Assembly (NCBI GenBank): GCA_944990035.1
Contig: CALYLX010000133.1
Location: 62,001 to 126,000 of the forward strand
Source of the DNA: Clitopilus passeckerianus
Taxonomy: Eukaryota; Basidiomycota; Agaricomycetes; Agaricales; Entolomataceae
DNA length: 64,000 nucleotides
Reading direction: 5' to 3'
Every line of letters begins with the position of its first letter. The stretch's first letter is position 1. The notes below the pieces were generated by a model, which was given only the letters and a program-made list of their open reading frames with translations, did not search any database and was not told where the DNA came from. Below are positions 42,342 through 54,407 of this stretch, in pieces. The translations under genes and the position numbers were made by a program.

Positions 42342-45220
42342 ATGCCAGCCATCCCGCCCCACCCGAGCACTAGGCGTCAAGAAGCCCTCGCAGCTGCTAA
42401 AGCTCGGCCTGGCCCAGCAAAAGTTCAAGATGCAGTTGAAACCGAAGACTTGTCGGAATTGGACGATCTGACTGAGTCGGAGGAATCTGCCAGCGAAGTC
42501 AGCGAGTCTGAGAGCGAATGGGAAAGTGGGAAAAAAGGTAGACCTGCCGCTGCTGCTCGATGTGTCTGACTCTGACCTGTTCAAACCTTTTGCAGGCGAC
42601 AAACGTCCAGCCAAACGAGCGAAGACATCGAAAACAACGACGCCTTCCAAGGCCAACAAAGGCAAGGGAAAAGCTGTTGCTGGTCTAAAAGCGAAAGCAG
42701 CTCGTGGTTAGAAGAGTCTAAGCCTATTGCTGACCATGCCTATGGACATTCTTTACGAAGTTTGTTTGTTCGCTCGTTTCCGTTCTTTCTGGTCAAAGCT
42801 GATTGCTCGGCAGATTTTGTCTATGCTATCGCCGAAAGACCTTCTCGCTGTGTTTAAGACGAACAAGCAGTTCCACGAAACACTTTCCTCTACTCAAGCC
42901 ATCAGTGTCTGGCGGCGAGTCCGAAACGCTGAAGGGGCTCCTGACCCAATGCCCGACATAAGCGAACCAAGATGGGTCATGCTAATCTTCGGTGGCTCGA
43001 GGTGCGAAGTATGCCCTTCAAATATATTCGCCTATCGTGTTCTAATGTTCCTCTGTGCTTTTATAGAGTTGTAATGCCCCAAGTGTGCATGCTGTCGATT
43101 TTGGCCTTCGTCGACGCGTGTGTACTGTCTGCAAGAAGAGAAAGTAGATACCCATCTGTACAGGCTGATAAGATTCTGACGTTCTATTTTCAGCCTCTTC
43201 GTTACCGCAAGGTTCAGCAGGCTATTCCCTAAAATAAGCGACGAGATCTTAGACCGCCTTCCACACTCCAACAGTATGTTGTCAATATAAAATTTCCGGT
43301 TTTGTCTCATTTGATTTTTTTTCTTTAGCTGGCGGGTGGGCTCACGGACACAGCACGAAAAACAAGTTTTATTGGAAGTCAGATGTCGAGAATGTTGCAA
43401 AATTATGGGATGCCCACAAGGAGAACGTGAAGGCGGGCAAGGCTGGGGCAGAGGACCTTCTGGACCAGTTCGAGACCCAACGGATCCGGCTGGTGCGAAA
43501 TGTCATCCGAGTTAGTATGGGCATCTCGTTTCCGTGATCATTTGGCTTACGCTCTGTTAATAGACTGCGGGGGGCTGTTCAAAATGGTACTCTGAGATGC
43601 TTGAAGCACGGACAGCAGCGAAAGTGAATGCTGGACAGAACCGAAAAGAAGAGTATGTCGTTTTCTTGATTGTATCATCAACAGTAAACTCACGTAATGG
43701 TTTGCAGAATATTCCGCCGCTTCCGTGAAATGGGGTATGACGAGAATGCTATCGATGTAATTTCCGGCACACCGGAGGTGGACCAGAGCAGGGAGCTGAC
43801 CGAGAGGAGTATGCTTCGTTTCCGCCTGACGCTGGCGATCAATACTGACAACTATGTAGTCTGGAATCGTATCAAGCCTCTTCTTGAAGCAAAGATTGAA
43901 GATGAAGCCCAGAGACAAACTGTCATTTCGCGCACCATATTGCTCAGACCTCTCCTCGATGCCTACTTAAAGAGCCTCCAACCGAACGCCTGGGTTGAGT
44001 ATCCACCGTTAGAAGCCCTGCTCAGAGTACAAGAGTTCGAGTGCCTCCTGCAACGCAAGAACACGGAACAGGAGGTGAAACGTAGGTTCCAGAGGGATGT
44101 GGTTCCACAACTTTCGGTAATCGCCCGCAGGTGGATGCGCGAGCTGCAGGATTCTCTTCGCCGAGCGCTCCCCAAGGAAGATGCTTTAACGGGGTCACCT
44201 TCGAATCCACTTGGCCAGCCACCTGGAGAATTGTTAGACCTTGCTAGGTCGGTCTTCATTTGCGAACGCTGTGACGGCCGCACCAACCCGATTTACTATT
44301 TCTCGGTCAAAGTCCACTTCATCGGTTGGGAAAGTGCTCGATTCCATACTCAACATACCCTTAAACTTTCCGCGGAAGGTCGGGAAGTCGTGGAAACCTT
44401 ACTTAGGCTGGCGAACATGGATCCTATGACCACTACGATAAGGCAAATGGACGCCAGCGACATCCGGTTCTGTTGCCAAGCCTGTTCACCTACATTTCAG
44501 CACGGAAACTCGGCCTTCACCTGGAGAGATGCGGTGAGTTTTACTTTTGAACTTGGTAGACTGAGACCAGTTCTCATTTATCCGCCAGGTTTTACACGCT
44601 ATGGGTGAAATTCATCTGGGACGTGAGCCCTGGGTGTGGGACTACGGTCAGATTCCCCGCCGTTCCGCATGGCAGATTTTGTCGGCAGAACAACGAAGTT
44701 CTGTTGTCCCTAAGCGGGACGCAACCGATTGGTTCGCATGTTGGTCTTGTAACCACTGCAACGCCTACTTCCGTGATTTCGAGACTTTTGGAACCGTGAA
44801 ATCCCATCTTAATTCAGTGTGAGTAAAATCTCGTAATCTGTCGTGCACAAAGTTGACGGATTGGCGTATTCCCAGCCACCAAATCACGGACCCAGAGGAG
44901 GGAGTCGACCTGTTCCTTTCACCTCCAGAGCGCAAGCAGTGGCAAAGGCTCGTATACGAAACACCTGAAGTTCGCCAGGCTCCTACGGCACAGAAGAACA
45001 CACAATCGTCGAACAAATCCTCTCCGCCCCTTCCCCCCTACAAATGCAGTTCCCGCTCCGGAAATCGTCGCTTCGAGAAACATGGGGTGAAGGCTCACAT
45101 TAAAGACAAGTCGGTTTATTCTCCGTTTGAACTTCTTGCACATGACTAACGTTTGAAATAAGCCATAAGATTAACGATCCAGTTGAGGGCCAGCATTACT
45201 TTCGCGCCGGAAGGAATTAG
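42342..45220 (+). CDS. F-box and C2H2-like zinc-finger protein, copy 1 (in-frame stop in exon 2)
   Basis: Twelve exons (42342-42537, 42596-42759, 42814-43008, 43067-43143, 43194-43273, 43329-43510, 43564-43652, 43708-43808, 43860-44533, 44589-44818, 44876-45109, 45163-45220) form a 760-codon frame homologous to copy 3, with exons 3, 4, 6, 7 and 8 of identical length. The N-terminus is acidic then basic. The F-box is TMPMDILYEQILSMLSPKD..., which would link a substrate to an SCF ubiquitin ligase. Later come a Cys-rich block (ERCDGR...CCQAC) and a finger WSCNHCNAYF...HLNSVH. TAG at 42709-42711 interrupts the frame 25 nt before the ATG at 42736 (GACCATGCC), which starts the F-box. Either the upstream part is lost and translation begins at 42736, or the gene is newly dead. 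The second finger has Arg for its second Cys (CSSR). Confidence 0.65.
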
Positions 45221-45523
45221 AGGCGGTTGCGCCCCGATTACATTACAGACTACCGTGATTATTATCTACTTAGAGCTTTATTTGTGTTTACTTACTACTT
45301 ACTACTTTGAACTGATCCTGCTCCGGGAAATGTGTAGCCTCACAAGGCTTGAAAAAACGTGTAATGGGTTCAGGGAACGCGTCAATTAGTTGATCCCGTG
45401 ACTGCAATCTGGGGAAAGGTGATCAATGTCGGGCTGTTATACTTAGAGGGGCTACCAAGTTCTCTGTTCATTTCTTGCTTAATGTATTACTCTGGCTAGC
45501 GCTCATTCACAACTATACTTTTC
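45221..45523. other. Spacer with duplicated 31-bp motif
   Basis: A 31-bp element at 45374-45404, containing CGTCAATTAGTTGATC, recurs at 47475-47505 with one mismatch. Each copy lies 103-120 bp before an F-box gene start. Confidence 0.5.
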
Positions 45524-47258
45524 ATGAGAAAGAAACCAGCCAAGTCTCAAGCTACCTCCTCTAGTCAGATGGAGATCTTGGTTGGCAAGTGTTCTCGGTC
45601 CACTTTATATGAACGGACGTGATTTTGACCAAGCTACTACCTGTCCCCAGACCCAGCCAGTTGGAAAAGGAAGCATAATGATGAATGCACCAGCGAGTCT
45701 GAACGTAAGAAGGCGGCTGCTACAAAGGATCTTAAAACGGGCGATGCTGCCAAAGCGACTGGTCGGAGACGGAAAGATCTGAGCCTGCTGCACACCATGC
45801 CATTCGAGGTTATATAAGAGGTTCGTAGTTGAATGTGCTCCTCGAACAAATCGGTGACCCAAGAACGAGAGCTCATCGAACGCAGTAAGTCTTATCCAAG
45901 TGCTTCCCTGATCCGATATTCCAACTGATGAACCACAGTTTGGAAGAGGATTAGGCCAGACTCGGAGCTCGAGCCAATATTGATGGCTAGGAAAAGAGAT
46001 CGACTTGTGGATGAACGGCATGGGCTCTTATTCCCCGCGTATCACACCTATATGTCCTCTATCACGCCAACAGAACGCATTGCCACACCTGCTCTGAAGG
46101 AGTTTCTTGGTTCGTCCGTTTTTGATGCACTCGCCTGGTCAGGAGGGAGAGTTGGGAGCAAAACTCTCTCGCCATTTCCACTCTGGCAGCGCAGCTGTCG
46201 TCATTGATATTGAAGTGGCAGGGAAGTTTTAAGGCTAGTCTACGTACACAATTGTCAGAGCAAACCTGTTTTTGGATCGGCTGGCTTCACGGTTGTTTCT
46301 AATGGCAGTGCTGATCCCCTGGACCTAGCGGTCTCTGTTTTTTCTTGTTCCGGCTCCCCCTACCGTGACACCCCTACGGGTGCTATCTTGGGGTGGCAAG
46401 CCGCGTTGCAACATCGGTTGTGTAAGGACTCGGACTCGGATCCTTGCTGCAAGGCATCTGGCCCGGGCAACGTTTACGCGACTCGCCCTGTTGTGTTCGC
46501 AGGTCTCAACCCATGTACTGCAACCATAGAAGACATGGACCCGATTGATGTCCGAGTTATCTGCAAGGTTTGTTCCGACGAGGACGTTTATGGCTGGCGT
46601 CAGGCCGTATGTGTTTTGTCATCTGTTTGCCGCTTTTGAGCTACTAAGAGTTGCATTTGATAGGTTGCACATGCAATAAATCATTCTGGCGACATTTCCT
46701 GGCTAGCCACTATACCCGCTCAATATCAGCCTCTGCGTGAAATCCATGACGGCAAACCAGTGTATTGAAGATTTGGTCCTGTAAAGGCTGTAATCACTGT
46801 CCCGCCCATTATCGGAATCCTTCGACTCTCACTGGAGTACGCGAACATCTAGAATCAGCGTATGTACATCAATATCTGTGGTTTCATCTTTTTATTGAGC
46901 CATTGGTATCTCTAGGCACACATCAAGCATCCCGTCTTCCTTACAGATCTTTTATCTTCTTTCGTTCGGGGTCAGACTTTAGGCTTTCGTCTGAAGCTCT
47001 GGACGGACCCAACTCCTCCTCCGAGTCCTGAATCTTGGATTCCACACGGACGCTTCATTTGCAAGTATTGCTCCCACTGTAGCTTTGATCTGCCCAGGCT
47101 TGAAGAGGTATATCTGATCAGACATGAGTTCTGCGTGGATAGTAACACTTCCCAACATTTTGAGTATGGAGGAAAAGAACTACATCGCTCGGAGACACTG
47201 GCTCGGATACACGCCACCTCCCAACCTTCAGTATCCAGCTGGAGAAGCTCGTCCCTGA
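45524..47258 (+). pseudogene. F-box/zinc-finger gene, copy 2, internally deleted
   Basis: Exon 1 (MRKKPAKSQATSSSQ) and exon 2 (KATGRRRKDLSLLHTMPFEVI) match copy 3, but the Tyr codon after FEVI is TAA. About 25 bp later the sequence jumps to the end of what is exon 8 in copy 3 (QERELIERS before a GTAAGT donor). Exons 3 to 7 and most of exon 8 are gone, roughly 900 bp. Exon 9 begins correctly (WKRIRPDSELEPILMARKRDR) but has more frame breaks. Zinc-finger remnants (CNHCPAHYRNPSTLTGVREHL) and the C-terminal WLGYTPPPNLQYPAGE to TGA at 47256-47258 survive. Confidence 0.75.
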
Positions 47259-47607
47259 CAAGTCTTTGATGAAGTCTTTGATGGATGGAGATTTGGTATG
47301 TCTTCCGGCCTGTGACCTACGCCTTACGCTGCGGTCTATTGTGACTATCATAGAATTACAGCGCTCTTTTTTATCTACTTCCACTACTACTTTCGATTTT
47401 TCGAACTTGGAAAATGTATGGCGACGCGTTCTCATGAAGGGGAAGTTGGGGGGAAGTTGATCGTTGGAAGTAGTGGAACGCGTCAATTAGTTGATCGCGT
47501 GACTGGAATGTGGGAAAATGTGATTAGCGCTTTGACCACCACCAGCAGGCAGCCGAATCTGCCTATTTGACCAGATCCCTATTCATTGCCACACAACACT
47601 ACCTACC
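47259..47607. other. Spacer, promoter of F-box copy 3
   Basis: Holds the second copy of the 31-bp element (47475-47505). No gene seen. Confidence 0.5.
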
Positions 47608-50382
47608 ATGGGCAGAAAACAGACCAAAGTTCACGAGGAGCCTGTCGCCTCTTCTAGCAAGACGAAGCTCGACGTAGCCGGTGCACTTGCTTGAATCTTT
47701 CGATAAAGGCGTGATTCTGACCAAGTTTCGACCTCCCTGCAGAGCCATCTAGTCGGAAAAGGAAAAGGAACAACGAAGAAAGCTCCAGCAGGGCGAAACG
47801 TAAAAAGTCACTTCACATTTCCAAGGCAGTTGGAGAGACGATGGATGCGGCGAAACCGACGGGCCGGAGACGGAAGGACCTCAGCCTTCTGCACACGATG
47901 CCATTCGACGTTATATATGAGGTCCGTGGTCTCTTCAGTATCTCTTGGGTGTTGCTCTTACACAGTTCCCCTCAGATTCTCATCCGTCTCGCTATCAGGG
48001 ATGTTGTATCAGTCTCTCGAGTGAACAAAGAATGGTGTCAACTACTCTCATCGTCAGACACAACCACCGTGTGGAAGGAGCTACGCCTTCAGGAGGGTGT
48101 ACCTGAGCCACACCCTGACATGTCCGAGTCTGCTTGGGCTCGGTTTCTGTTTGGTGGCTTCAATTGCGAGGTTGGCTGCCCTGTTCCGAACTGCCCCATA
48201 TTTAGGCCCTCATTCATTGTGTTTCGCAGGTCTGCGATGCGAAGAACATTCAGGCACCGGACTTCGGTATCCGTCGCAGAGTGTGCAGTTGGTGTAAGAA
48301 GGATCGGTATGGATTCAGCGCCCATGTCTTAAGGACAAATGACTGAAGTATCCCAATAGCCTTGTACCGGAGAATCAACTCGCGATGAAGTTCAAACAGT
48401 ATGACAAAACTATTGCCGAATTCTTACCGTTCACCACGTATAGTTCGTATCCCCACTTTTTCTGTCGGAATTGTCTGATGGGTCCCGCAGATGGTAGCTG
48501 GATGCATGCAAACGAGAGGCGAAACTCGTTCTATTGGCCCGATGATATACATAGCATCGGAAAAGCCTGGAATGCTTTGCAATTAGATGTCAGAAAAGGC
48601 CTTCCTGGCGCCAATGTCAAGGCTAATGAATACCGTCAACGTATGACAACTATCCGGGAAGCAATTAAAGAGGTAGGTTTCTCCGTTCTATTTTCAAAGA
48701 GACTTACATATCGGCGGGCAGAGCGTAAAACCTTGCATGAAGTGGTGCACGTCTGTTGTGGAACAAAAATCAACGACGAAATACGAGGCATCTCAGAGTC
48801 GGAAGGAAGCGTGAGTATGATACCTCTACTCCCTTGCATGCTCCACTGAACGCCCTTCAGAATCTACGCGCGTTTTCGTGAACTCGGCTATGCTGATTCC
48901 GACCTCTGGTGGATTCGGTGGGATTCAGCCGTGATTCAAGAGCGAAAGCTAACCGAACGCAGTAAGTTGAGCCCGAATCATTGTACGAGCCCGAACTGAT
49001 GAATCGTAGTCTGGAAGAGGATTAGGCCAGTACTCGAGGAAACGTTACGGCCGAGGAAAAGAGATCGTCTGGTCAAGGAACGCAGCAGATTCCTTTTACC
49101 CGCATATGACCTCTACATGACGTCGATCACGCCTACGGACCGCACTGCTGTTCCTACTTTGAAAGAGCTCCTCGACTCACCAACTTTTGACCCACTCGCT
49201 TGGGCAGAGGAGGGAGACATAACGGTGGATTCCTCTGTTGTTTCCGCTGTAGCAGCGCAATTACCAACGGTGATAGCGAACTGGCAGAAAAACTACAAGG
49301 AAGGTCTGCGAAAAAGTCTATCGTATACCAGACCGACCCTTGGAACACCTGGCTTCACCATTATTTCGGGTGAAAATCCTGACCCTCTCGAGCTAGCTGT
49401 CTCAGTCTTTTCATGCTCGGGATTTCCGTGTCGCGACTCGCCTTTGGGAGCCATCTTCGGGTGGAAGTCTGCTATGCAACACCGATTTTGCAAGGAGGTC
49501 CACCCATCTTTCAAAGCCTCCACCAAGGGCAACATCTACGCTACCCATCTTATCTTATTCGCCGGCCTTGATCCACAAATTGCAACTATAGAGGATATGG
49601 ATAAGAGCGACCTCCGAGTTATTTGCAAGAATTGTTCAGGATACAAGAAATCGCTTGGCGGGACGACCCTCGAAGATGTTGGTGGGGAGGATGTTCTCAC
49701 TTGGCGCCAGGCAGTACGTGATTTGTCGTATGTCTAGTCTGGTTATCGACGGTCACATTTGGTCCAGGTTGGGCACGCGGTGCACCCCAATATGCACTCG
49801 GAATCTTCCTGGCAACAAGTAGAACCCGCTCAACTTCCGCAGATGTTCGAAGTCCATAATAGCAAACCAGGCTTGTCAGAAATGTGGTCCTGCAACCACT
49901 GCTCTGTTCATTATCCGAATCCCTCGAATCTTACTAAAGTACGGGAACATCTCAATCAATCGTGAGTTCGTCGATATTTGTGGTTTCGTCCCTACGACTT
50001 ACTTTGCTAGGCACGGTATACAAACCCCAGTCTTCCCCGCTGATATCTTCTCACCTGGGCCCTTCACTGAAAGGCGGGGCTTGGGCTTCTCTCTCAAGCT
50101 CTGGAAGGAGTCTGGCGCTCCTCCAGAAACTTGGATTCCGCATGGGCGCTTCATTTGCAAGTATTGCTCCCATTGCAGCTTTGAACTCCGCAGACTTGAA
50201 GAGCATCTTCGTGAAAAGTATGTCTTCCCAGATATGTATTCTTGGATGGTTTTTAAACTTTCGTTCTCTTTAGCCACGAAATTCTCAGCATGGAGGAAAA
50301 GGACTATATCGTTCGGAAATACTGGCTTGGGTACATGCCGCCTCCTGATTTTGAATATCCAGTTGGAGAATCGCCGATCTGA
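47608..50382 (+). CDS. F-box and C2H2-like zinc-finger protein, copy 3 (intact)
   Basis: 730-aa protein in twelve exons (47608-47680, 47743-47921, 47976-48170, 48230-48306, 48360-48442, 48491-48672, 48722-48810, 48861-48961, 49010-49713, 49768-49961, 50011-50217, 50274-50382); every junction keeps frame. The N-terminus is Lys/Arg-rich, a likely nuclear signal. The F-box spans about residues 74-120 (LHTMPFDVIYEILIRLAIRD..., VWKELRLQEGVPEP). A Cys cluster VCDAKN...CSWCKK follows. The C-terminal third has two C2H2-like fingers, CNHC...REHLNQSH and CKYCSHC...EEHLREKNH, each interrupted by an intron just before the last His. The Skp1-Cullin substrate receptor role is from the F-box; the target is unknown. 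It is the only uninterrupted member of the tandem trio. Confidence 0.78.
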
Positions 50383-52484
50383 CACGTCTGATGGAGATTT
50401 TGTTTATCTTTTTCCTTACGAATTACGTATGGTCAAATATACTGCGATTATATGTATCTATTACCTGGCCAGTCTTTGTGTAGTTTACAGGATGGGCTTT
50501 TGACGTTTGCCAGTGTTCGGCGTTGGTTTAATTTGGTTATGACGGTCGACACGCATCGTCACACCCATGTGATATTACTATTAGCCGTGACACACGTAAA
50601 TGCCGACTGCGTCGACGGAACCCTTGCTTGCTGCGCCACAACTTACAGCTTCCAACAGCTCTTTAACAGAGAGATGCATTTCAGCATTTTGTTTTGAGTT
50701 CCGGAAACCGGCCTCATGTTCAGGTTCCAAAGCTTGAAGAATTCCTTAGAATCTCTTCTGAACTTTCTACCGTGCTTGGGTCAGCGCACGAGTTGGGCAA
50801 GCGTAATTCTGAGTGGTAATGTCGGGCCTGTGTTAAGCCCCAATACAGTTTGGTGGATATCAAATGAACATGCAGATTGCCTCAGAATGTAGAATTTACG
50901 TCGGCTCGTATCAAAGTCAATTAGTCGTGGTTTCTGCCAGGGCAGCTTCTTGGCAGCTTCTTTAGTTGTGACTGACATGTACGGATTCTAATCCATCCAG
51001 TGAAATAAGAGTTTAAGAGTGGGTGCTTTGGCCGGATTACTTTGGCGAATTTTACGCTCATGATGATGCATTTGACACATAGGGCCCGTCAACTAACGTC
51101 GACGGGCCATTGCTCACTTCGGGCACGTTAGGCGTGGTGCCATATCGGCTGGGCAAATGTATCTCCATCCTTTGACGCTTGAAGGAGGCTTCAATTTTTG
51201 CGCATCCTTCCCGGTGAATATACTGGAAAACTGGCAAACGAGGCTTGGCACCTTACGTTGTGGCTGTGTATGCGTTACTCTCCGATCACGCGAGTTCTGT
51301 AACATCACGCACGATGAAACACGGCTTCAATCATGGGGGATAGAGAACCCTTGCAAGCAAGGGAATTATTATTTGACTTCCTGCGTGGAGTCGCCCTCGT
51401 TCTCGCTGGCACTAGCGGTTGGCGTCTCACCTTCCCTTCCTCTGTTCCAACAGTGCGTGTAGACGCGTTGTAATGTAGTCAGCAATTAGTGGAAAAAGGT
51501 ATTACAATATCTCCGGCGACATTTGGGAATTATAGTGTGTATCCAATGAGTAGCTACATCGAATAAATACTATAATTCCTACCCAGATGACTTAAATGGC
51601 AATTTTTGTCCGAATAAAATCCTGCTGAGCCCCATTATAATTGCACTTAATCCCTTCGCCGCTACATTATAATTTGAATACGTAACATCGGGGGCGGGGG
51701 CATTGACTCGGCAATCTGGTCCTACTACCCGAAAACTCAGAATTCACTAATTCTCCTACGCCTTATTACATGCTCCCAGCACGCTACATTTTTTCTCCGA
51801 ATCCATGCGTTAACCAGATCCTAAAGTAAGTCCGGAAGACGCAACGAAATGTGCATGATTGAACCCCCGCTTGAGCGACGATGCCGAACGGAAGCCTATT
51901 GGCCGCACAGTGAGTGGCTGATTTCTGCCGATAGGCCAATCAATGAACAATCCTACTCCGACGAGCTCCGAGGTCCAGCAAGAATTCGGTTGTATTGTAT
52001 TACTTATCCAGCTGCAAATACCAAACGTAGACACATTATAGAGCACTAATAGAGTCATATACTATACATACACTATAAATCAGAGCCAGCCGCGGTCCAA
52101 TCTACGATATTGAAAAGGTCAGACGAAGCTCGAAAGATCGGTAGGGTTTTCTATACATTCCGTGATCCAAGTCATGTTCGACGCTGAACTCCACCAACCA
52201 AGGGGAAGAATATATATCAACAGCAAAAAGTAGAGACAGCAGTAAGACTCATTGCCTTTTATCATTAGTTATCTCTACTCTCTGTCGTCACTGGCTTTCT
52301 GTAAGAACGCGGTCTTTGTGTACCATGTATCGAGCATTTGAAAAGAAAAGGTATCCGCTCGCTATTTTTGCGCCGGCTAGAGCATAGACCGACCAATACA
52401 AGACCCTTCGAAAACTTTGTACTATTCCCCATCTAAAAGAGGCAGCGCAGCTTGAGGAGCGAGGAAAAACAACAGGTAGAGAAA
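50383..52484. other. Gene-poor A+T-rich region
   Basis: About 2.1 kb with no supported gene. The stretch 51480-52300 is A+T-rich, as in degraded transposon DNA, but I recognise no element ends. Confidence 0.45.
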
Positions 52485-52561
52485 GTTGCAACAACGGGGA
52501 ATCGAATCCTCGAGTGCCAAAAATGAGCAACCGTACTAAAACCACTAAGCCAAAGGGCAAT
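52485..52561 (-). repeat. tRNA-derived SINE-like sequence or tRNA pseudogene
   Basis: On the minus strand a perfect A box TGGCTTAGTGG (52542-52552) is followed by a near-consensus B box GATTCGATTCC (52498-52508), the internal RNA polymerase III promoter of tRNA genes. The acceptor arms do not pair (5' TGCCCTT against 3' TTGTTGC) and the anticodon stem is poor, so it is not a working tRNA. A tRNA-derived SINE head is the likely explanation. Confidence 0.5.
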
Positions 52562-53218
52562 TATTAACAATGTATGTGTGGCACGGCATCCGTTTGGTAC
52601 ATCCTAGCATCCCGGAAGACGTGATATTTCATCCAGCGAGGGCGCCGAGGCTTCGCCTCCAGTACTGGGATAAGGAATCTTTTCCACGATTGGGTTCAGC
52701 ATGCTCGTTTTGCTCGTAAACACTGCTCTTTTGCTTCGAACAAGCGCAACAATGTGCTCGAGCATCTTCGCCATCAGTATGGGCCATCCTCTCAAAAATT
52801 TCACGAGTGCTAACAAGTGCGTATAGGGTTAGCGACCAAGGCGACGTCGAAGGTTACATAGATTGGAAACCGTATTTTGGCTATTTTAGGTCTTGCTTGT
52901 CCTAATAAAAGAACCTTTATTCAAACGGGAGGCAGAAAACCAGCTTAAGGATATAATGCACGCTAATCATTGAGGCAGCACGCTTAATAAGATCTCAGGT
53001 TGTGGCCTCGCCCCGCCCCACCGTGTATTCCACCTTTGAATGTTCCGGATTTACCGGATGAATCAGCTCAATGTCGCAAGAAACATTCAACCTGTCGCGG
53101 CACCGACCTTGTGTCAGGGGAGCGTGATGTCATGCGGGTGATGTGATTTCTTTGCAATGCTTTATCATCGACGAAATTCTGAGAATAGGCCACATTCCAT
53201 TCCCTCCCTGAAACCGCC
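52562..53218. other. Intergenic, promoter of aldo/keto reductase
   Basis: No gene seen. Confidence 0.45.
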
Positions 53219-54312
53219 ATGACTAGTTCTCAGCAGACGTCTTTCAAGCTCCTTGATGGTACCAGCATTCCTTGGCTTGGCTGGGGTAACGGAACTGGTA
53301 CTGCTAAGACCACTGCGATACAATCCGGAAAGACTGCTTTAGAGGCCGGCATTCGCCACATTGATACCGCTCAAATTTATGGGACTGAAGACGCTACTGG
53401 TGAGGTCGTGTCACAGACAGCGATCCCAAGAGAACAGATCTACGTGACCAGTAAAAGTGAGTGCTCTCGACCATCCACGTTCGCCGAACTGGGCTGATTT
53501 GAGTTCTTCAGTCTGGAAGCTCCCTGAATCTGATCCAGTCACCTACGAGTCCGTCAGCGCGGCGGTCGACAAGTCTCTCCAGAAACTTGGATTCGTTCCA
53601 GATCTCTACCTCATTCATAACCCCTACATCGCTCCCGGCGGGGCAGATAATCTGAAGAAACTCTGGAAGGTCTTCGAACAGCTCAAGGACGAAGGAAAGT
53701 TGAAGAGCATCGGGGTCAGCAACTTCCGTCCCCAAGACTTCGAGACCATCTTTGAGGGTGCCAAGCACAAACCCGTTGTTAATCAGGTATGATTCATCGT
53801 CCGGTCGTCTTTTAGCGTGATCTAATAACACCTTAGATTGAATACCATCCTTATCTCCTCGCCCACCTTGAGCCGGTGCTCAAGCTTCAGACCGAGCATG
53901 GAATTGTCACGGAATCTTACGGCCCTCTTACACCCATCCTAAGGCATCCGGGTGGCCCGCTCAAGCCCGTACTCGAGCGAATCTCTCAACGTCTTTCCAA
54001 AGATACTGGGAAATTTGTCGATCTGGCTACCGTACTCCTACTTTGGACCAAAGCTCAGGGTGTCGTCGCCGTCACTGCAAGTGGGAATCCCGATCGCATC
54101 AAGCAACTTGCGGAAATCGCTCACTTGCCTGATGGTCTGTTGGCAAAGGAGGAGATCGATGAGATTACGAGCGTGGGCAAGACTGTGCACTTCCGTTATT
54201 ATGTATGTCGAATGGGCGGTCTCGTCCACTTTGGAATCATCTAACCTGTCGTTTACAGGACGAACACATGGAGAAGGACTTCCCTGTCCCTAAGCTCCCC
54301 GATGGAAAGTAA
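53219..54312 (+). CDS. NADPH-dependent aldo/keto reductase
   Basis: 310-aa cytosolic oxidoreductase, exons 53219-53456, 53512-53786, 53837-54202 and 54259-54312. It has the AKR TIM-barrel landmarks: LGWGNGTG, then GIRHIDTAQIYGTE containing the catalytic Asp and Tyr, YVTSK with the Lys, and DLYLIHNP with the His, completing the tetrad. ESYGPL and the coenzyme loop VAVTASGNPDRIKQL follow. Such enzymes reduce aldehydes or ketones with NADPH. The length is normal and the residues needed are present. It is closest in style to the fungal GCY1/YPR1-like group, but the substrate cannot be told. Confidence 0.9.
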
Positions 54313-54407
54313 TGGCGCAACGACTCGAGAGACTACTGCATAAATAATAAGTGTAGACTATATATCGGATACAGTCATACGCTCTAAATGTCTTTATGAT
54401 ATTGTTG

